Shown here piece by piece: positions 34,185 to 43,206 of a DNA stretch of 64,000 nucleotides; position 1 is the first letter of the stretch; each line of letters opens with the position of its first letter. The notes beneath the pieces were generated by a model. The model was not told where the DNA came from, did not search any database, and saw only the letters and a program-made list of their open reading frames with translations. This DNA comes from Prevotella sp. khp7 (GTDB taxonomy: Bacteria > Bacteroidota > Bacteroidia > Bacteroidales > Bacteroidaceae), in contig NZ_FOIV01000002.1 of NCBI RefSeq assembly GCF_900109055.1, forward strand, positions 434,001 to 498,000, written 5' to 3'. The translations under genes were made by a program, and so were the position numbers.

Positions 34185-35207
34185 CTATTTATCAGGTGAG
34201 ATGGCTTTATCGAAACCCAGCTTGATCACTTTAGGATATCTGGCTAGAAACTTGATGACTGCCAAGCCTAAGCGGCTGTAAAAGAGATTTGCTAACGTCT
34301 GCTCGCGGCGCTTTTTCTTGAATATCTTGTGATTAACCTTGCTGAAGGGTGTTCCCTCGCTGATGGCCTTTGCTGCATTCATGCCTGTGGCTATGGCATA
34401 GTATAGTCCCTCATAACTCACTTTGTTCGGAAATCCGCCAGCATCGCCTATCAGGATGATATTATCAAGGTCTGATACCACTTCTTTCACAGGAATATAG
34501 GCACCTCTGAGCTTTGTCTCTTTGATGCCGCGCTCGGCCAGTATCTGGCGGAAGCCCTCAATGGTTGTATTCTGGTCGCCAAAGCCTACTACATCGTAAT
34601 CTACGCCAGGAAACAGGTAATAGTAGCCTTTGCTGAATTTCTCGCTTGACAATTCTATCTCCACCGCATCTTTCGACTTTTCGACATATTGCTCTAAACA
34701 GAGAATCTTTGGAGTTGTGCCTTTCATCTGGTTTCTTACGCGGCTATTAGCTCCATCGGCGCCTACCAGGTAGTTACATAGTATCTGCTGTCCTGACTTC
34801 AGCGTGACGAGTATTCGTCCGTCAGGCTGTAAGTCGTATCTCGCAAAACTTCCTTGCTTAAACTGTCCGCCAGCCTGCAGGTATTGTTGCAGTAGGCCAT
34901 AGTCGAACACCTTTCGGCTAACAATCCTCAGTTCGTCGGCTGGCTCAAATTCAAAGACGGTATTCCCCATCTTTACCTTGACTTTCTTAATGCTCTGATA
35001 GTCGTATTTGAAGTCTGGCATCAGCTTGGCGAGTAATGTGTATGCCTTCGTTGTCAGTCCACCGCCGCAAATCTTGTCGCGCGGGAATTCTGCCTGATCC
35101 AGCAACAGACACTCTATGCCCGCCTTTCTCAACTGATAGGCACACGTGGTGCCCGCAGGTCCTGCGCCAACCACTACTACTTCCGTCGTTTGTTGTTCTT
35201 TAACCAT
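34185..35207 (-). CDS. Geranylgeranyl reductase family FAD-dependent oxidoreductase
   Basis: This flavoprotein of 340 aa has the FAD dinucleotide motif VVVGAGPAGTTCAYQL near the N-terminus, a CGGGL motif (about 47-51) and a second FAD-contact GDAGGFPNKVSYEGL segment (about 252-266). These are hallmarks of the GGR group of p-hydroxybenzoate-hydroxylase-like enzymes, which reduce isoprenoid double bonds or epoxidise or oxidise lipids. The ATG at 35207 is used because an in-frame ATG at 35264 falls within the -7 box (35262-35269). The substrate is unknown; polyprenyl or menaquinone chains are plausible. Confidence 0.85.
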   Translation of the reverse strand: MVKEQQTTEVVVVGAGPAGTTCAYQLRKAGIECLLLDQAEFPRDKICGGGLTTKAYTLLAKLMPDFKYDYQSIKKVKVKMGNTVFEFEPADELRIVSRKVFDYGLLQQYLQAGGQFKQGSFARYDLQPDGRILVTLKSGQQILCNYLVGADGANSRVRNQMKGTTPKILCLEQYVEKSKDAVEIELSSEKFSKGYYYLFPGVDYDVVGFGDQNTTIEGFRQILAERGIKETKLRGAYIPVKEVVSDLDNIILIGDAGGFPNKVSYEGLYYAIATGMNAAKAISEGTPFSKVNHKIFKKKRREQTLANLFYSRLGLAVIKFLARYPKVIKLGFDKAISPDK

Positions 35208-35261
35208 TGCTCTCTTGCTTTTATCTGGTACAGACCCTGTATAAGGATTGCCATTTCGCTG

Positions 35262-35269
35262 CAAAGGTA
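35262..35269 (-). promoter_or_regulatory. -7 box for the GGR-queC operon
   Basis: Minus-strand TACCTTTG followed by C, 55 nt upstream of the ATG at 35207. Confidence 0.5.
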
Positions 35270-35351
35270 CGATTTACTAAGCACAATACAAAAGATTTTT
35301 CTTCTTTTTTGTCAAGACCCAGGTGCTTTCGCCATACTAATACAGAATTAA

Positions 35352-35384
35352 AGAGGACGGAAATCACGCCTGACCCCGCCCTCT
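35352..35384 (-). terminator. Terminator after the mannan-locus GH92
   Basis: On the minus strand the arms AGAGGGCGG/CCGTCCTCT (one mismatch) are followed by TTTAATT. It lies about 55 nt past the GH92 stop codon and would end the long minus-strand operon. Confidence 0.55.
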
Positions 35385-35438
35385 CACGATAGAAACTACT
35401 AACGTATCAACCTTTTAAACATGTATTTCTTATCTTCA

Positions 35439-37736
35439 TTAGTGTTTTGATGCAGGTTTAGCTGTCTCGTTTGAATATGAATAAGGGAGGCAGGAAGCCT
35501 GAGTGCCACGCTGGTGGTTGGGTTTGGACGACATACGGTAGTCGATGCTGCCGCCAGCCAGCAGATCGGTGTGTTCCAGATAGTTCTTATCATAGGGCGC
35601 ACCATTCAGGGTCATCTCGCTTACATAGCAGTTTTCTGCGCTGTTGCTATCGGCGCGGATGACCAAGGTCTTGCCTTCGGGCAGATGCATGGTGACACGC
35701 TTGAAGTAAGGCGCACCAAGCGCATACTGACCTGATCCTGGGCAGACGGGATAGAAACCGAGTGCTGAGAATACATACCATGCAGAGGTTTGTCCGTTGT
35801 CTTCATCGCCACAATAGCCGTCGGGCTTTGCCTGATAGAGGCGGTCCATCGCCTGACGTACCCAATACTGAGCCTTCCAAGGTTCGCCAGCCCAGTCGTA
35901 GAGATAGATCATGTGCTGGATGGGCTGATTGCCGTGGGCATAGTTACCCATGTTCATGATCTGCATCTCGCGGATTTCGTGGATGACGGAGCCGTAGTAG
36001 CTGTCGTCGAAGACTGGGGGAAGGTTGAACACAGAGTCGAGCATGGTCACGAAGTGGTCTCGACCGCCCATCAGACGGATGAGTCCTGCGGGGTCGTGGA
36101 ATACCGACCATGTGTAGTGCCAAGCGTTGCCCTCAGTAAAGGCATCGCCCCACTTCAACGGATTGAAGGGACTTTGGAAACTGCCGTTTTCATTGCGGCC
36201 ACGCATCAGATTGCTCTCGCGGTCGAACACGTTCTGATAGTTCATGGCGCGCTCTTTAAATGGCTTCAACTCCTTCTTTGATTTGCCGAGTGCCTGCCCT
36301 AGACGATAGATGCACCAATCGTCGTAGGCATATTCCAGCGTACGGGCTACACTCTCGTTGATTCCTACATTATAGGGCACGTAACCCAGACGGTTATAGT
36401 ATTCGAAGCCAAGACGACCTGTGCTCGAAACCTGGGGGTGAACTGCATTGGCACCATGTTTTACGGCTTGCCACAGTGTCTCAACATCATAGCCGCGCAT
36501 ACCCTTCAGGTAAGCATCAGCCACTACAGAGGCTGAGTTGTTGCCTACCATGCAGCCTCGATGACCCGGACTGGCCCATTCGGGCAGGAAGCCACTTTCC
36601 TTATAGGTGTTGACCAAGCCCTCCTGCATCTGCTGGCTCATCTCGGGATAAACCAAGTTGAGCAGTGGGAAGAGCGAACGGAATGTGTCCCAAAAACCAG
36701 TATCAGTGAATAGTCGGCCGCTGTGAACCTGTCCGTCGTATGGGCTATAGTGTACTGTCTCGCCTGCCTGATTAACCTCATGGAACATGCGGGGGAAGAG
36801 TACTGAGCGATAAAGGCAGGAATAGAAGGTGCGCAGATGGTCGATATCTGGATCATCGACCTCCAATCGGCCTAAGACGCTGTTCCATCGGTCGCGACCG
36901 TCTTTGCAGACGGTATCGAACGAACGTCTTGCAACCTCTTTCAGATTCAGGCGTGCCTGTTCGGTACTGATGAACGATGAGGCTACACGCAAGGTAACCT
37001 GTTCGTCACGTGTTGTCTCGAAGCCTACCACGGCACCAGCATGATTGCCTTGGAATTCATGCTTACCTTTCATAATCTTTCCATCAGCAACGGTAGAGAT
37101 GAATGTGAAAGGCTTATCGCTCTCTATGACAAAGAAATTCTTGAATCCTTCGGGTACACCACCGCTGTTCTTAGTAGTATAACCCTCAATATGTTGGTCG
37201 TCGACAATGCGAATCATGGAACCATTATCGAAAGCATCGACGACAATGCGGGCTTCAGATGACTCTGGATAGGTGAATCGCATCACAGCAGCGCGCTCGG
37301 TAGGGGTCAACTCGGCAGTGATATCATAATCGGCCAGATAGACCTTATAATAATAGGGGCGGGCCGTTTCTGCCTTATGTGAGAACCATGAGGCACGCTC
37401 ATCTTCATCGAACACTGTGCCGATAGTTGGCAGGAGGGCAAACTGACCGTAGTCGTTAATCCATGGCGAAGGCTGGTGGGTCTGTTTAAGACCGCGAATC
37501 TTGCCTGCGTCATAGGTGTAAGCCCATCCATCGCCCATCTTGCCCGTCTGCGGCATCCAGAAGTTCATGCCCCAGGGCAGGGCAATGGCTGGATAGGTGT
37601 TGCCTGTGGAGATGGCGTGAGTAGACTGAGTGCCTACCAGCGTATTGACAAGGTCGGCGGGGTGAGTAGCAGCCATAGCGCTGTCTCCCAGAAACAGTGC
37701 TATAGCCAGAATACTCTTTATGACATTCATTTTCAT
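35439..37736 (-). CDS. Glycoside hydrolase family 92 alpha-mannosidase
   Basis: This is a periplasmic or surface exo-alpha-mannosidase of 765 aa, calcium-dependent and inverting in the characterised family. A signal peptide ends near residue 22. GH92 motifs are in order: VNTLVGTQSTHAISTGNTYPA near the N-terminus, a GN-rich helix, TEGNAWHYTW (general-acid Glu), HGNQP, and GDEDNGQTSAWYVFSALGFYP (paired catalytic acids). It is the last gene of the minus-strand mannan operon. The GNQP loop differs from GNEP in the two other GH92s of the locus, hinting at a different linkage preference. The final 40 residues beyond the usual end are basic and probably unstructured. Confidence 0.93.
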   Translation of the reverse strand: MKMNVIKSILAIALFLGDSAMAATHPADLVNTLVGTQSTHAISTGNTYPAIALPWGMNFWMPQTGKMGDGWAYTYDAGKIRGLKQTHQPSPWINDYGQFALLPTIGTVFDEDERASWFSHKAETARPYYYKVYLADYDITAELTPTERAAVMRFTYPESSEARIVVDAFDNGSMIRIVDDQHIEGYTTKNSGGVPEGFKNFFVIESDKPFTFISTVADGKIMKGKHEFQGNHAGAVVGFETTRDEQVTLRVASSFISTEQARLNLKEVARRSFDTVCKDGRDRWNSVLGRLEVDDPDIDHLRTFYSCLYRSVLFPRMFHEVNQAGETVHYSPYDGQVHSGRLFTDTGFWDTFRSLFPLLNLVYPEMSQQMQEGLVNTYKESGFLPEWASPGHRGCMVGNNSASVVADAYLKGMRGYDVETLWQAVKHGANAVHPQVSSTGRLGFEYYNRLGYVPYNVGINESVARTLEYAYDDWCIYRLGQALGKSKKELKPFKERAMNYQNVFDRESNLMRGRNENGSFQSPFNPLKWGDAFTEGNAWHYTWSVFHDPAGLIRLMGGRDHFVTMLDSVFNLPPVFDDSYYGSVIHEIREMQIMNMGNYAHGNQPIQHMIYLYDWAGEPWKAQYWVRQAMDRLYQAKPDGYCGDEDNGQTSAWYVFSALGFYPVCPGSGQYALGAPYFKRVTMHLPEGKTLVIRADSNSAENCYVSEMTLNGAPYDKNYLEHTDLLAGGSIDYRMSSKPNHQRGTQASCLPYSYSNETAKPASKH

Positions 37737-37745
37737 ACTAAAAAA

Positions 37746-40244
37746 CTACTTAACTAATAATCTCATCCAGTATCCACCAACTACCGATCTGGCTTTGAAG
37801 CCAATCATTAGACCAGTCTTGGTGTCATGCCAGTCGCTGGTGGGAACGCGCGATCCTGTCTCGTCCATATATTTGTAGATGGGCTCAACAAACTTCAGGA
37901 AGGTATCCTTATCGTTGGCCATGGCGGCACTCCACATGATCCAGTCGGTCTTGGTGTAGTCCTTACGGATGTCGAGAGGTAGGCCATAATCGTTCTGCTG
38001 CTTCAGATAGTAATTCAATTCGCGCTGCATGACCTCATCGCCAAACAGATTGGTGTTCCACAGTTTGTCCCATATCATGTTGTACTTCTGGCTCCAAGTG
38101 TTCTCGCGGTCGAAAGCCAGTTTGTAGTGGTCGCCCTCGCGAGCATCTGCCTCCCACTTTTTTGCCATCTTTCGGGCTGTATCCATATAGTGGTCGGCAG
38201 TAGCGTTGTCGCCCTTGATGCGAGCCATCAGCGCATAGCCTGCCACGCCCATGATGGCTTTTACAGAGAGGTTGCAGTTATGAGGCCAGTGGCCTGCAAA
38301 GTCGTCAGTACACAACTGGTTTGATGGGTCCTGTCCGTTCTCCACCAGATAATCGGTCCACTGGGTCAGGATATCCCAGTATGGCTTTACGTAATCGATG
38401 TTGCCATCCTGGATGCAGAGCTGTGCGGCCAGAGTCAGCATGTTGCCAGCCTCTTCGATAGGCATGTCGCCACCATATACCTGTCCGTTGGCAATGGGGT
38501 AGGTGCCCAGATCGTGGGCGGCAAAGGGCTTAGTCCAGCGGCCAGAACGACTGTACTCAAAGATACTGGTCATCATGGCTTTCTGCAATTCAGGGTTGTA
38601 AGCCAGGAAAAGCGGTGCCGATGGATAAGTCAGATCTACGGTATTCACGCAACCATTTGAGTTGTTCTCCTTTGAGAAATACAGCAGATGCCCTTCGTTA
38701 TCCTGAAAAAGCTTGTGTGCAGCCAATACATGGCGATAGACACCTGAGAGAATTTCGGCATAGTGGGCATTACCCACCTTCAGGGCATCGTCGTAAATCT
38801 GCTTATCCATGGCGCGGCAACGCTCCATGATGCTCTTGTAATTACGGTTCAACTTATTGAAAGCGTCGAAGATATCCACCTTGCCACCATGTGCCCAGTA
38901 GGCCTTGTAGCGCTGGTACATATACTCGATATCCTCTACCTCGTCGTAGCCAATCAAAGAGAACGACGACTGAGGCTGCTGGTCAACCTTGCCGAAGTTA
39001 TGCACATAGGCCAGTACAGGGGTATCGTTCTGTTTGTAAGCACGCACCTGCTGCTGTCCACAGGTCAGGTCGCCCTTAGTCATAAATCCGTCGATAATAT
39101 TGTTGTAGCTGTCGAGTGATACCTTTCCATTGAAGTCGGCTACATACAGATAGCCCCAATCGATACCGATGCCGTCGCCTTTCTTGGCCAGAATGGGCTG
39201 GTCGATAGTTCCTGTTTTGAGGTACTTCACGCCATTAACAGATACTACCGATGACTCTGTGGGCTGATGAGGCTTGTTGGTTGCTATTTGTGGACTTGCC
39301 AACAGTGCAAACTGCACATCGTGCTTCTTACGGTCCAAACTCTTTACCTGGTACGAAACATACGAAACGGGGGTAGAAAGCAGGTCGAGATCGTTAATCA
39401 GCATGGGTGATGTGAATACTACATCCAGTGCTACCGGACCACAGGTAAATGTGTAGTAGGTTGAAGTGGCCATCACGTCGACACTCTTCTGTACGGCAGT
39501 CTTAACTGAGGTGGCTTCGATGCCGATGTTGGCATACAGACCAAAGTCGGCATAGGCGCCGCCAGCGTTGTTGTACACGTGCAGGGCCATCACGTTACGT
39601 CCCTCGTGCAGCAACTGCTTCTGCTGGGCATTCAGGCGTACCGACTCGTTGAATACTGCATCCATACGGCCTGTTGCTACCTGTGTGCCGTTGATGTACA
39701 ACTCGCAGGCATCATCGTGTGAGTACAAGGCATAGAGGTCGCCTTTCAAATCCTCGGCTGTGAGGTTAATCTCACGGCGGATATAGATGTCACTATGCTC
39801 CTTGCTCCAGCCGGTGCGAATATTGTCGCCTGCATTACCAAATGCAGCACGGCCTGTCTGCCAGCCATTGGCCTTGAAGTCGGGCTTTTGCCAGCCATCG
39901 GCCTGTTTGGCCTCGGTGTACTGGCCCTCCCAGGCGGCCTCGTCGCTCATAGGGGCAAGTGCCTTCAGTACCTTATGCTCTTTGTCGCCCATAAAGCGAT
40001 AGGTTGTGCCGTCGACTCTAAGCAAGCCCTCTAAAGGCTTCTCATCGCCAGTCCAAAGGCGTGTGTTGCCTTCAGTCAAATTGTCGTAGGGCGACCAGAT
40101 GGAGAAATAAGGATCGTTGACCACAATGGGAACTGCCGGAAGGCGGAGCGATGTGGCTTTATAGGGTGAGAAGAACTCTGACTGGGCAAAGGCGCAGGTT
40201 ACTGTCAGCGCCATGCCTAATAAGGAAATAATTTTTTTCTTCAT
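37746..40244 (-). CDS. Glutaminase/DUF4965 family secreted protein
   Basis: This 832-residue exported protein of the fungal GtaA-like family combines DUF5127, DUF4965 and DUF1793-type regions. A signal peptide (1-21) leads to RLPAVPIVVNDPYFSIWSP, a family landmark. A jelly-roll-like insertion (about 95-215) resembles the sugar-binding domain of GH2 enzymes. An (alpha/alpha) barrel follows, with the conserved NPDNANNG-like region replaced here by NNSNGCVNTVDLTYPSAPLF and a closing HWPHNCNLSVKAIMG. Family members are annotated as glutaminases but commonly sit in glycan loci and may be glycosidases. It lies 9 nt before GH92. Confidence 0.8.
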   Translation of the reverse strand: MKKKIISLLGMALTVTCAFAQSEFFSPYKATSLRLPAVPIVVNDPYFSIWSPYDNLTEGNTRLWTGDEKPLEGLLRVDGTTYRFMGDKEHKVLKALAPMSDEAAWEGQYTEAKQADGWQKPDFKANGWQTGRAAFGNAGDNIRTGWSKEHSDIYIRREINLTAEDLKGDLYALYSHDDACELYINGTQVATGRMDAVFNESVRLNAQQKQLLHEGRNVMALHVYNNAGGAYADFGLYANIGIEATSVKTAVQKSVDVMATSTYYTFTCGPVALDVVFTSPMLINDLDLLSTPVSYVSYQVKSLDRKKHDVQFALLASPQIATNKPHQPTESSVVSVNGVKYLKTGTIDQPILAKKGDGIGIDWGYLYVADFNGKVSLDSYNNIIDGFMTKGDLTCGQQQVRAYKQNDTPVLAYVHNFGKVDQQPQSSFSLIGYDEVEDIEYMYQRYKAYWAHGGKVDIFDAFNKLNRNYKSIMERCRAMDKQIYDDALKVGNAHYAEILSGVYRHVLAAHKLFQDNEGHLLYFSKENNSNGCVNTVDLTYPSAPLFLAYNPELQKAMMTSIFEYSRSGRWTKPFAAHDLGTYPIANGQVYGGDMPIEEAGNMLTLAAQLCIQDGNIDYVKPYWDILTQWTDYLVENGQDPSNQLCTDDFAGHWPHNCNLSVKAIMGVAGYALMARIKGDNATADHYMDTARKMAKKWEADAREGDHYKLAFDRENTWSQKYNMIWDKLWNTNLFGDEVMQRELNYYLKQQNDYGLPLDIRKDYTKTDWIMWSAAMANDKDTFLKFVEPIYKYMDETGSRVPTSDWHDTKTGLMIGFKARSVVGGYWMRLLVK

Positions 40245-40261
40245 AATAGAATATTTAGATG

Positions 40262-41086
40262 CTATGGAATAATGACTTCAAAGGGTTCGCTGTAGTTCCA
40301 ACGACGGGTACCACTGCCTCGTGGAGTATCATAGTTGATGCGGGCTGCTGCACGCACAAAGACGTGACGGCCAGAAGGAATGGTCTGTCCATTGGCAGAA
40401 CGAATGGTAATGGGCTGTCCCTCGAACTCGTCGAAACTATCACCTGCATAATTAATCTGATTAGACCAGCGCTGGTCGCGGGCACGATACCCAACACTCG
40501 ATGACATCGAAACAAATAGCTGTATATCGGTGACATTGGTGAAGTCGTCGCTATAGCCGCCCATTGGCTCAATCAGATTGCGGAACTCGTCTTTCGTAAT
40601 GCCGCGGCTCACTCTGACTTTGGCTGTAATCTGACCGTTTGATACAGATGGAGTCTCTACAAATTCTACTTTCAGGAAGGGATGTACCTCAAACTTCACT
40701 TTGGTAGTACCTGAGATGTCGCCGTACCAGGTATCGTCGGAAATGACAGTACCATCGTCGGTGTCGCGATAGATGGGTACAAACGGTCCGTCAATACGTA
40801 TGTTATAATTTCCTTTAAAGACCTTGGTATTGCGGAAAGTGCCATCTGGACGACAATAAAAGTCTGGATTATGGTCTACATTATCACCATAACTAAGCTC
40901 TGTAAGACGGACACGAATGCCCTCAGAACCTTGATCAGTCAATACGGGATCGCCAGTCTTGGCATCAACCACAATACCTTCAATGGTCTCACCAGGTTCT
41001 TCATAGTTGTCAATCTCAAAGGCGTCGCATGAGCTGAGCAAGAACGCCGCTAAGAATAGGTGTAAATAGCATTTTATTATTTTCAT
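40262..41086 (-). CDS. DUF3823 domain lipoprotein (surface glycan-binding candidate)
   Basis: This is a 274-residue lipoprotein with its lipobox at Cys20 (LLSSC). An early Ig/carboxypeptidase-regulatory-like beta domain (EGIVVDAKTGDPV start, about 35-130) and a second beta domain match DUF3823, a family that usually follows SusD in Bacteroidetes loci. It is thought to bind glycan or brace the SusCD complex at the surface; this is inferred from position. It follows SusD by 32 nt. Confidence 0.85.
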   Translation of the reverse strand: MKIIKCYLHLFLAAFLLSSCDAFEIDNYEEPGETIEGIVVDAKTGDPVLTDQGSEGIRVRLTELSYGDNVDHNPDFYCRPDGTFRNTKVFKGNYNIRIDGPFVPIYRDTDDGTVISDDTWYGDISGTTKVKFEVHPFLKVEFVETPSVSNGQITAKVRVSRGITKDEFRNLIEPMGGYSDDFTNVTDIQLFVSMSSSVGYRARDQRWSNQINYAGDSFDEFEGQPITIRSANGQTIPSGRHVFVRAAARINYDTPRGSGTRRWNYSEPFEVIIP

Positions 41087-41118
41087 TGTTTATGTCATTT
41101 ATTTAATTAATCATTATA

Positions 41119-43179
41119 TTATCTGTTGGGCTGCTGATCGATGACAGAACTCTTTGATACCTCGCCACCAGGGATAGCAAAATAGTAGTCGATGGCATTG
41201 AACTCGCACTCGTTCTGACCCAGATACTGGTAGTGGTAGTCGAAGAAGTATTTACCCGACTGGGCAGACATGTAGGGATAGAGACCGTGGAAACGGTATC
41301 GGCTGTTATCACTATAAGAATCCTTATCACGTGTGATACCCCAGAAGCCATCACGGTTGTCATAGTCCTGCACGCGCCAGCGACGTAGGTCGTACTTGGT
41401 CTTCTGTTCAAAGGCCAGTTCCTTGCGGCGCTCCTTGCGTACGATGTTACGACTCTTTTCATTGGAAGTGAGATTGCTGGTCATGACATTAGCACCAGCA
41501 CGCTCCTGAATAGAGCGAATAGCCTCGCTAGCTATAGATAGCATGTCGGAACCGTCAGGTGAACTGATACCCTGAAGAGAAAGTTCAACAGCGGCCTCTG
41601 CATAGTTGAGAAGCACCTCTGCATAACGCATCAGGATGAAGTGCTGGTCGCAGACACCTTCGCCGCTACGGGCATCGCTACCCTGATAGAGCCATTTGCG
41701 AGAGTACATACCAGTTACACCACCCTCTGCCCAACTATAGAAGGGACCATCGGCACCAGTGGCTTGCGTAGTCACACCCTTTACATCAACAGTCTCAACA
41801 GTACCCTGATTGGGACACATAAAGAGAGTCTTTGGCTTGTCACTATAGGCTTTAAGAGTCTGAGGGCCTTTGCTGGCATTACCATAAGAGTAATCGGCAC
41901 TAGGATCGGTAGAGAACAGTGGCTTAATAGGTTCTGATCCAGTATAGATGCCCTGACGGATTTCAATGACTTTTCCACGGAACACGTCGCCAGGTACAAT
42001 GACCTGAGCACGAAGACGAGGTTCGGCATTCTTGAAGAAATCAAAAGGATTATCGTAAAGTATATAGTTGCCCTGAGCATCCGTTGTCTTGATTGAACCA
42101 TCTGCGTTTACAGGGATACCGTCGAAGAGCGAGATAAAGTCGGCTGTAGGACAGGTTCCACCTGACAATGGTGAGTGGATGGTACAAGGGGTGTTGTACG
42201 AGTCGTAAGAGTGTACATAGGTTGGATAGCTATATTCACGAGTCTGAATGTTCTCAGGACTGTCAGAGTCAGAGAGCATGTTAACCATCGACTGCATGAT
42301 AGCATCCTTGTTACCAGCCTCCCAGCCTTTCTTATAGAGTGAATATCTACCGCTGTCGATAATCGCTTTGGCAGCCAAATAGGCCTCTTTGAACCACTGG
42401 TTGGCCAGATTATTGGCTTGACTATCTTCAAAGCCCATAACACGAATACCTGTCTTCTGACCAACGCCTGTAAGATGACCAGTAACGGTTTGATTATATT
42501 TGGCTATACATGCGGCATAGAGGGCGGCTTCCGATTTCCACGCCAGAGCTATATACTTATTGGCATATCCGTCTTTCAGACTGATTGGCCCCATCAGTTC
42601 GGCAGCCTTGTCGTAATCGGCCAGAATCTGTTTCCAGGTATCCTCCTCACTTGAACGTGGAACCTCTAGCTCGTCGCTTTCTGCAGGATAGTCTATGACT
42701 TTCGTTACCAAGGGAATACCACCATAGCGTCGAGCCATAGCGTAGAAAATGGTGGCACGACAATAATATGCATCGCCAAGGTACTGATTCAGAGTTGGCT
42801 CTGGCAGACTGCTGGCTGTGGCGGGAAGATCGCGAATGAGTTGATTGATCTGGCGTAAGGTTTTGAATGCCTGACTCCAGTAGGGATTACCCTCACCACG
42901 CCATGCGTTCATGAAACCTTCACGACCTACACCCTCGCCGATACCCTCGGTACCAAAGCTTACGAGCCAACCATTGTTGGTGAAACCCTCGCTAAAGCGA
43001 TATTTGAAATCCTCGAAGGGCATGTTGCTATAGATGTTGGCAAAATAAATATCAAGGCCGGACTCATCGCTAATCAACTGGTCCTCGGTAACCACATTGT
43101 TAGGTGGCACATCGAGACCAACACATGAATTAAACAGAAGGGCGATGCCGGCTGTCATGATGAATAATATCTTTTTCAT
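41119..43179 (-). CDS. RagB/SusD family lipoprotein (mannan locus)
   Basis: This is a 686-residue surface glycan-binding lipoprotein, longer than the SusD at 23789. The lipobox ends at Cys19 (LFNSC). SusD features include the RQINQLIRDLP helix, YKAYYCRATIFYAMARRYGGIPLVTKV-like region, HFILMRYAEVLLNYAEAAVEL near residue 515, and IRKERRKELAFEQKTKYDLRRW. Extra loops in the middle (about 330-460) account for the length. It partners the SusC just upstream (27-nt gap). Confidence 0.95.
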   Translation of the reverse strand: MKKILFIMTAGIALLFNSCVGLDVPPNNVVTEDQLISDESGLDIYFANIYSNMPFEDFKYRFSEGFTNNGWLVSFGTEGIGEGVGREGFMNAWRGEGNPYWSQAFKTLRQINQLIRDLPATASSLPEPTLNQYLGDAYYCRATIFYAMARRYGGIPLVTKVIDYPAESDELEVPRSSEEDTWKQILADYDKAAELMGPISLKDGYANKYIALAWKSEAALYAACIAKYNQTVTGHLTGVGQKTGIRVMGFEDSQANNLANQWFKEAYLAAKAIIDSGRYSLYKKGWEAGNKDAIMQSMVNMLSDSDSPENIQTREYSYPTYVHSYDSYNTPCTIHSPLSGGTCPTADFISLFDGIPVNADGSIKTTDAQGNYILYDNPFDFFKNAEPRLRAQVIVPGDVFRGKVIEIRQGIYTGSEPIKPLFSTDPSADYSYGNASKGPQTLKAYSDKPKTLFMCPNQGTVETVDVKGVTTQATGADGPFYSWAEGGVTGMYSRKWLYQGSDARSGEGVCDQHFILMRYAEVLLNYAEAAVELSLQGISSPDGSDMLSIASEAIRSIQERAGANVMTSNLTSNEKSRNIVRKERRKELAFEQKTKYDLRRWRVQDYDNRDGFWGITRDKDSYSDNSRYRFHGLYPYMSAQSGKYFFDYHYQYLGQNECEFNAIDYYFAIPGGEVSKSSVIDQQPNR

Positions 43180-43206
43180 ATCTTATTTTAACTAAATATG
43201 TTCAAC

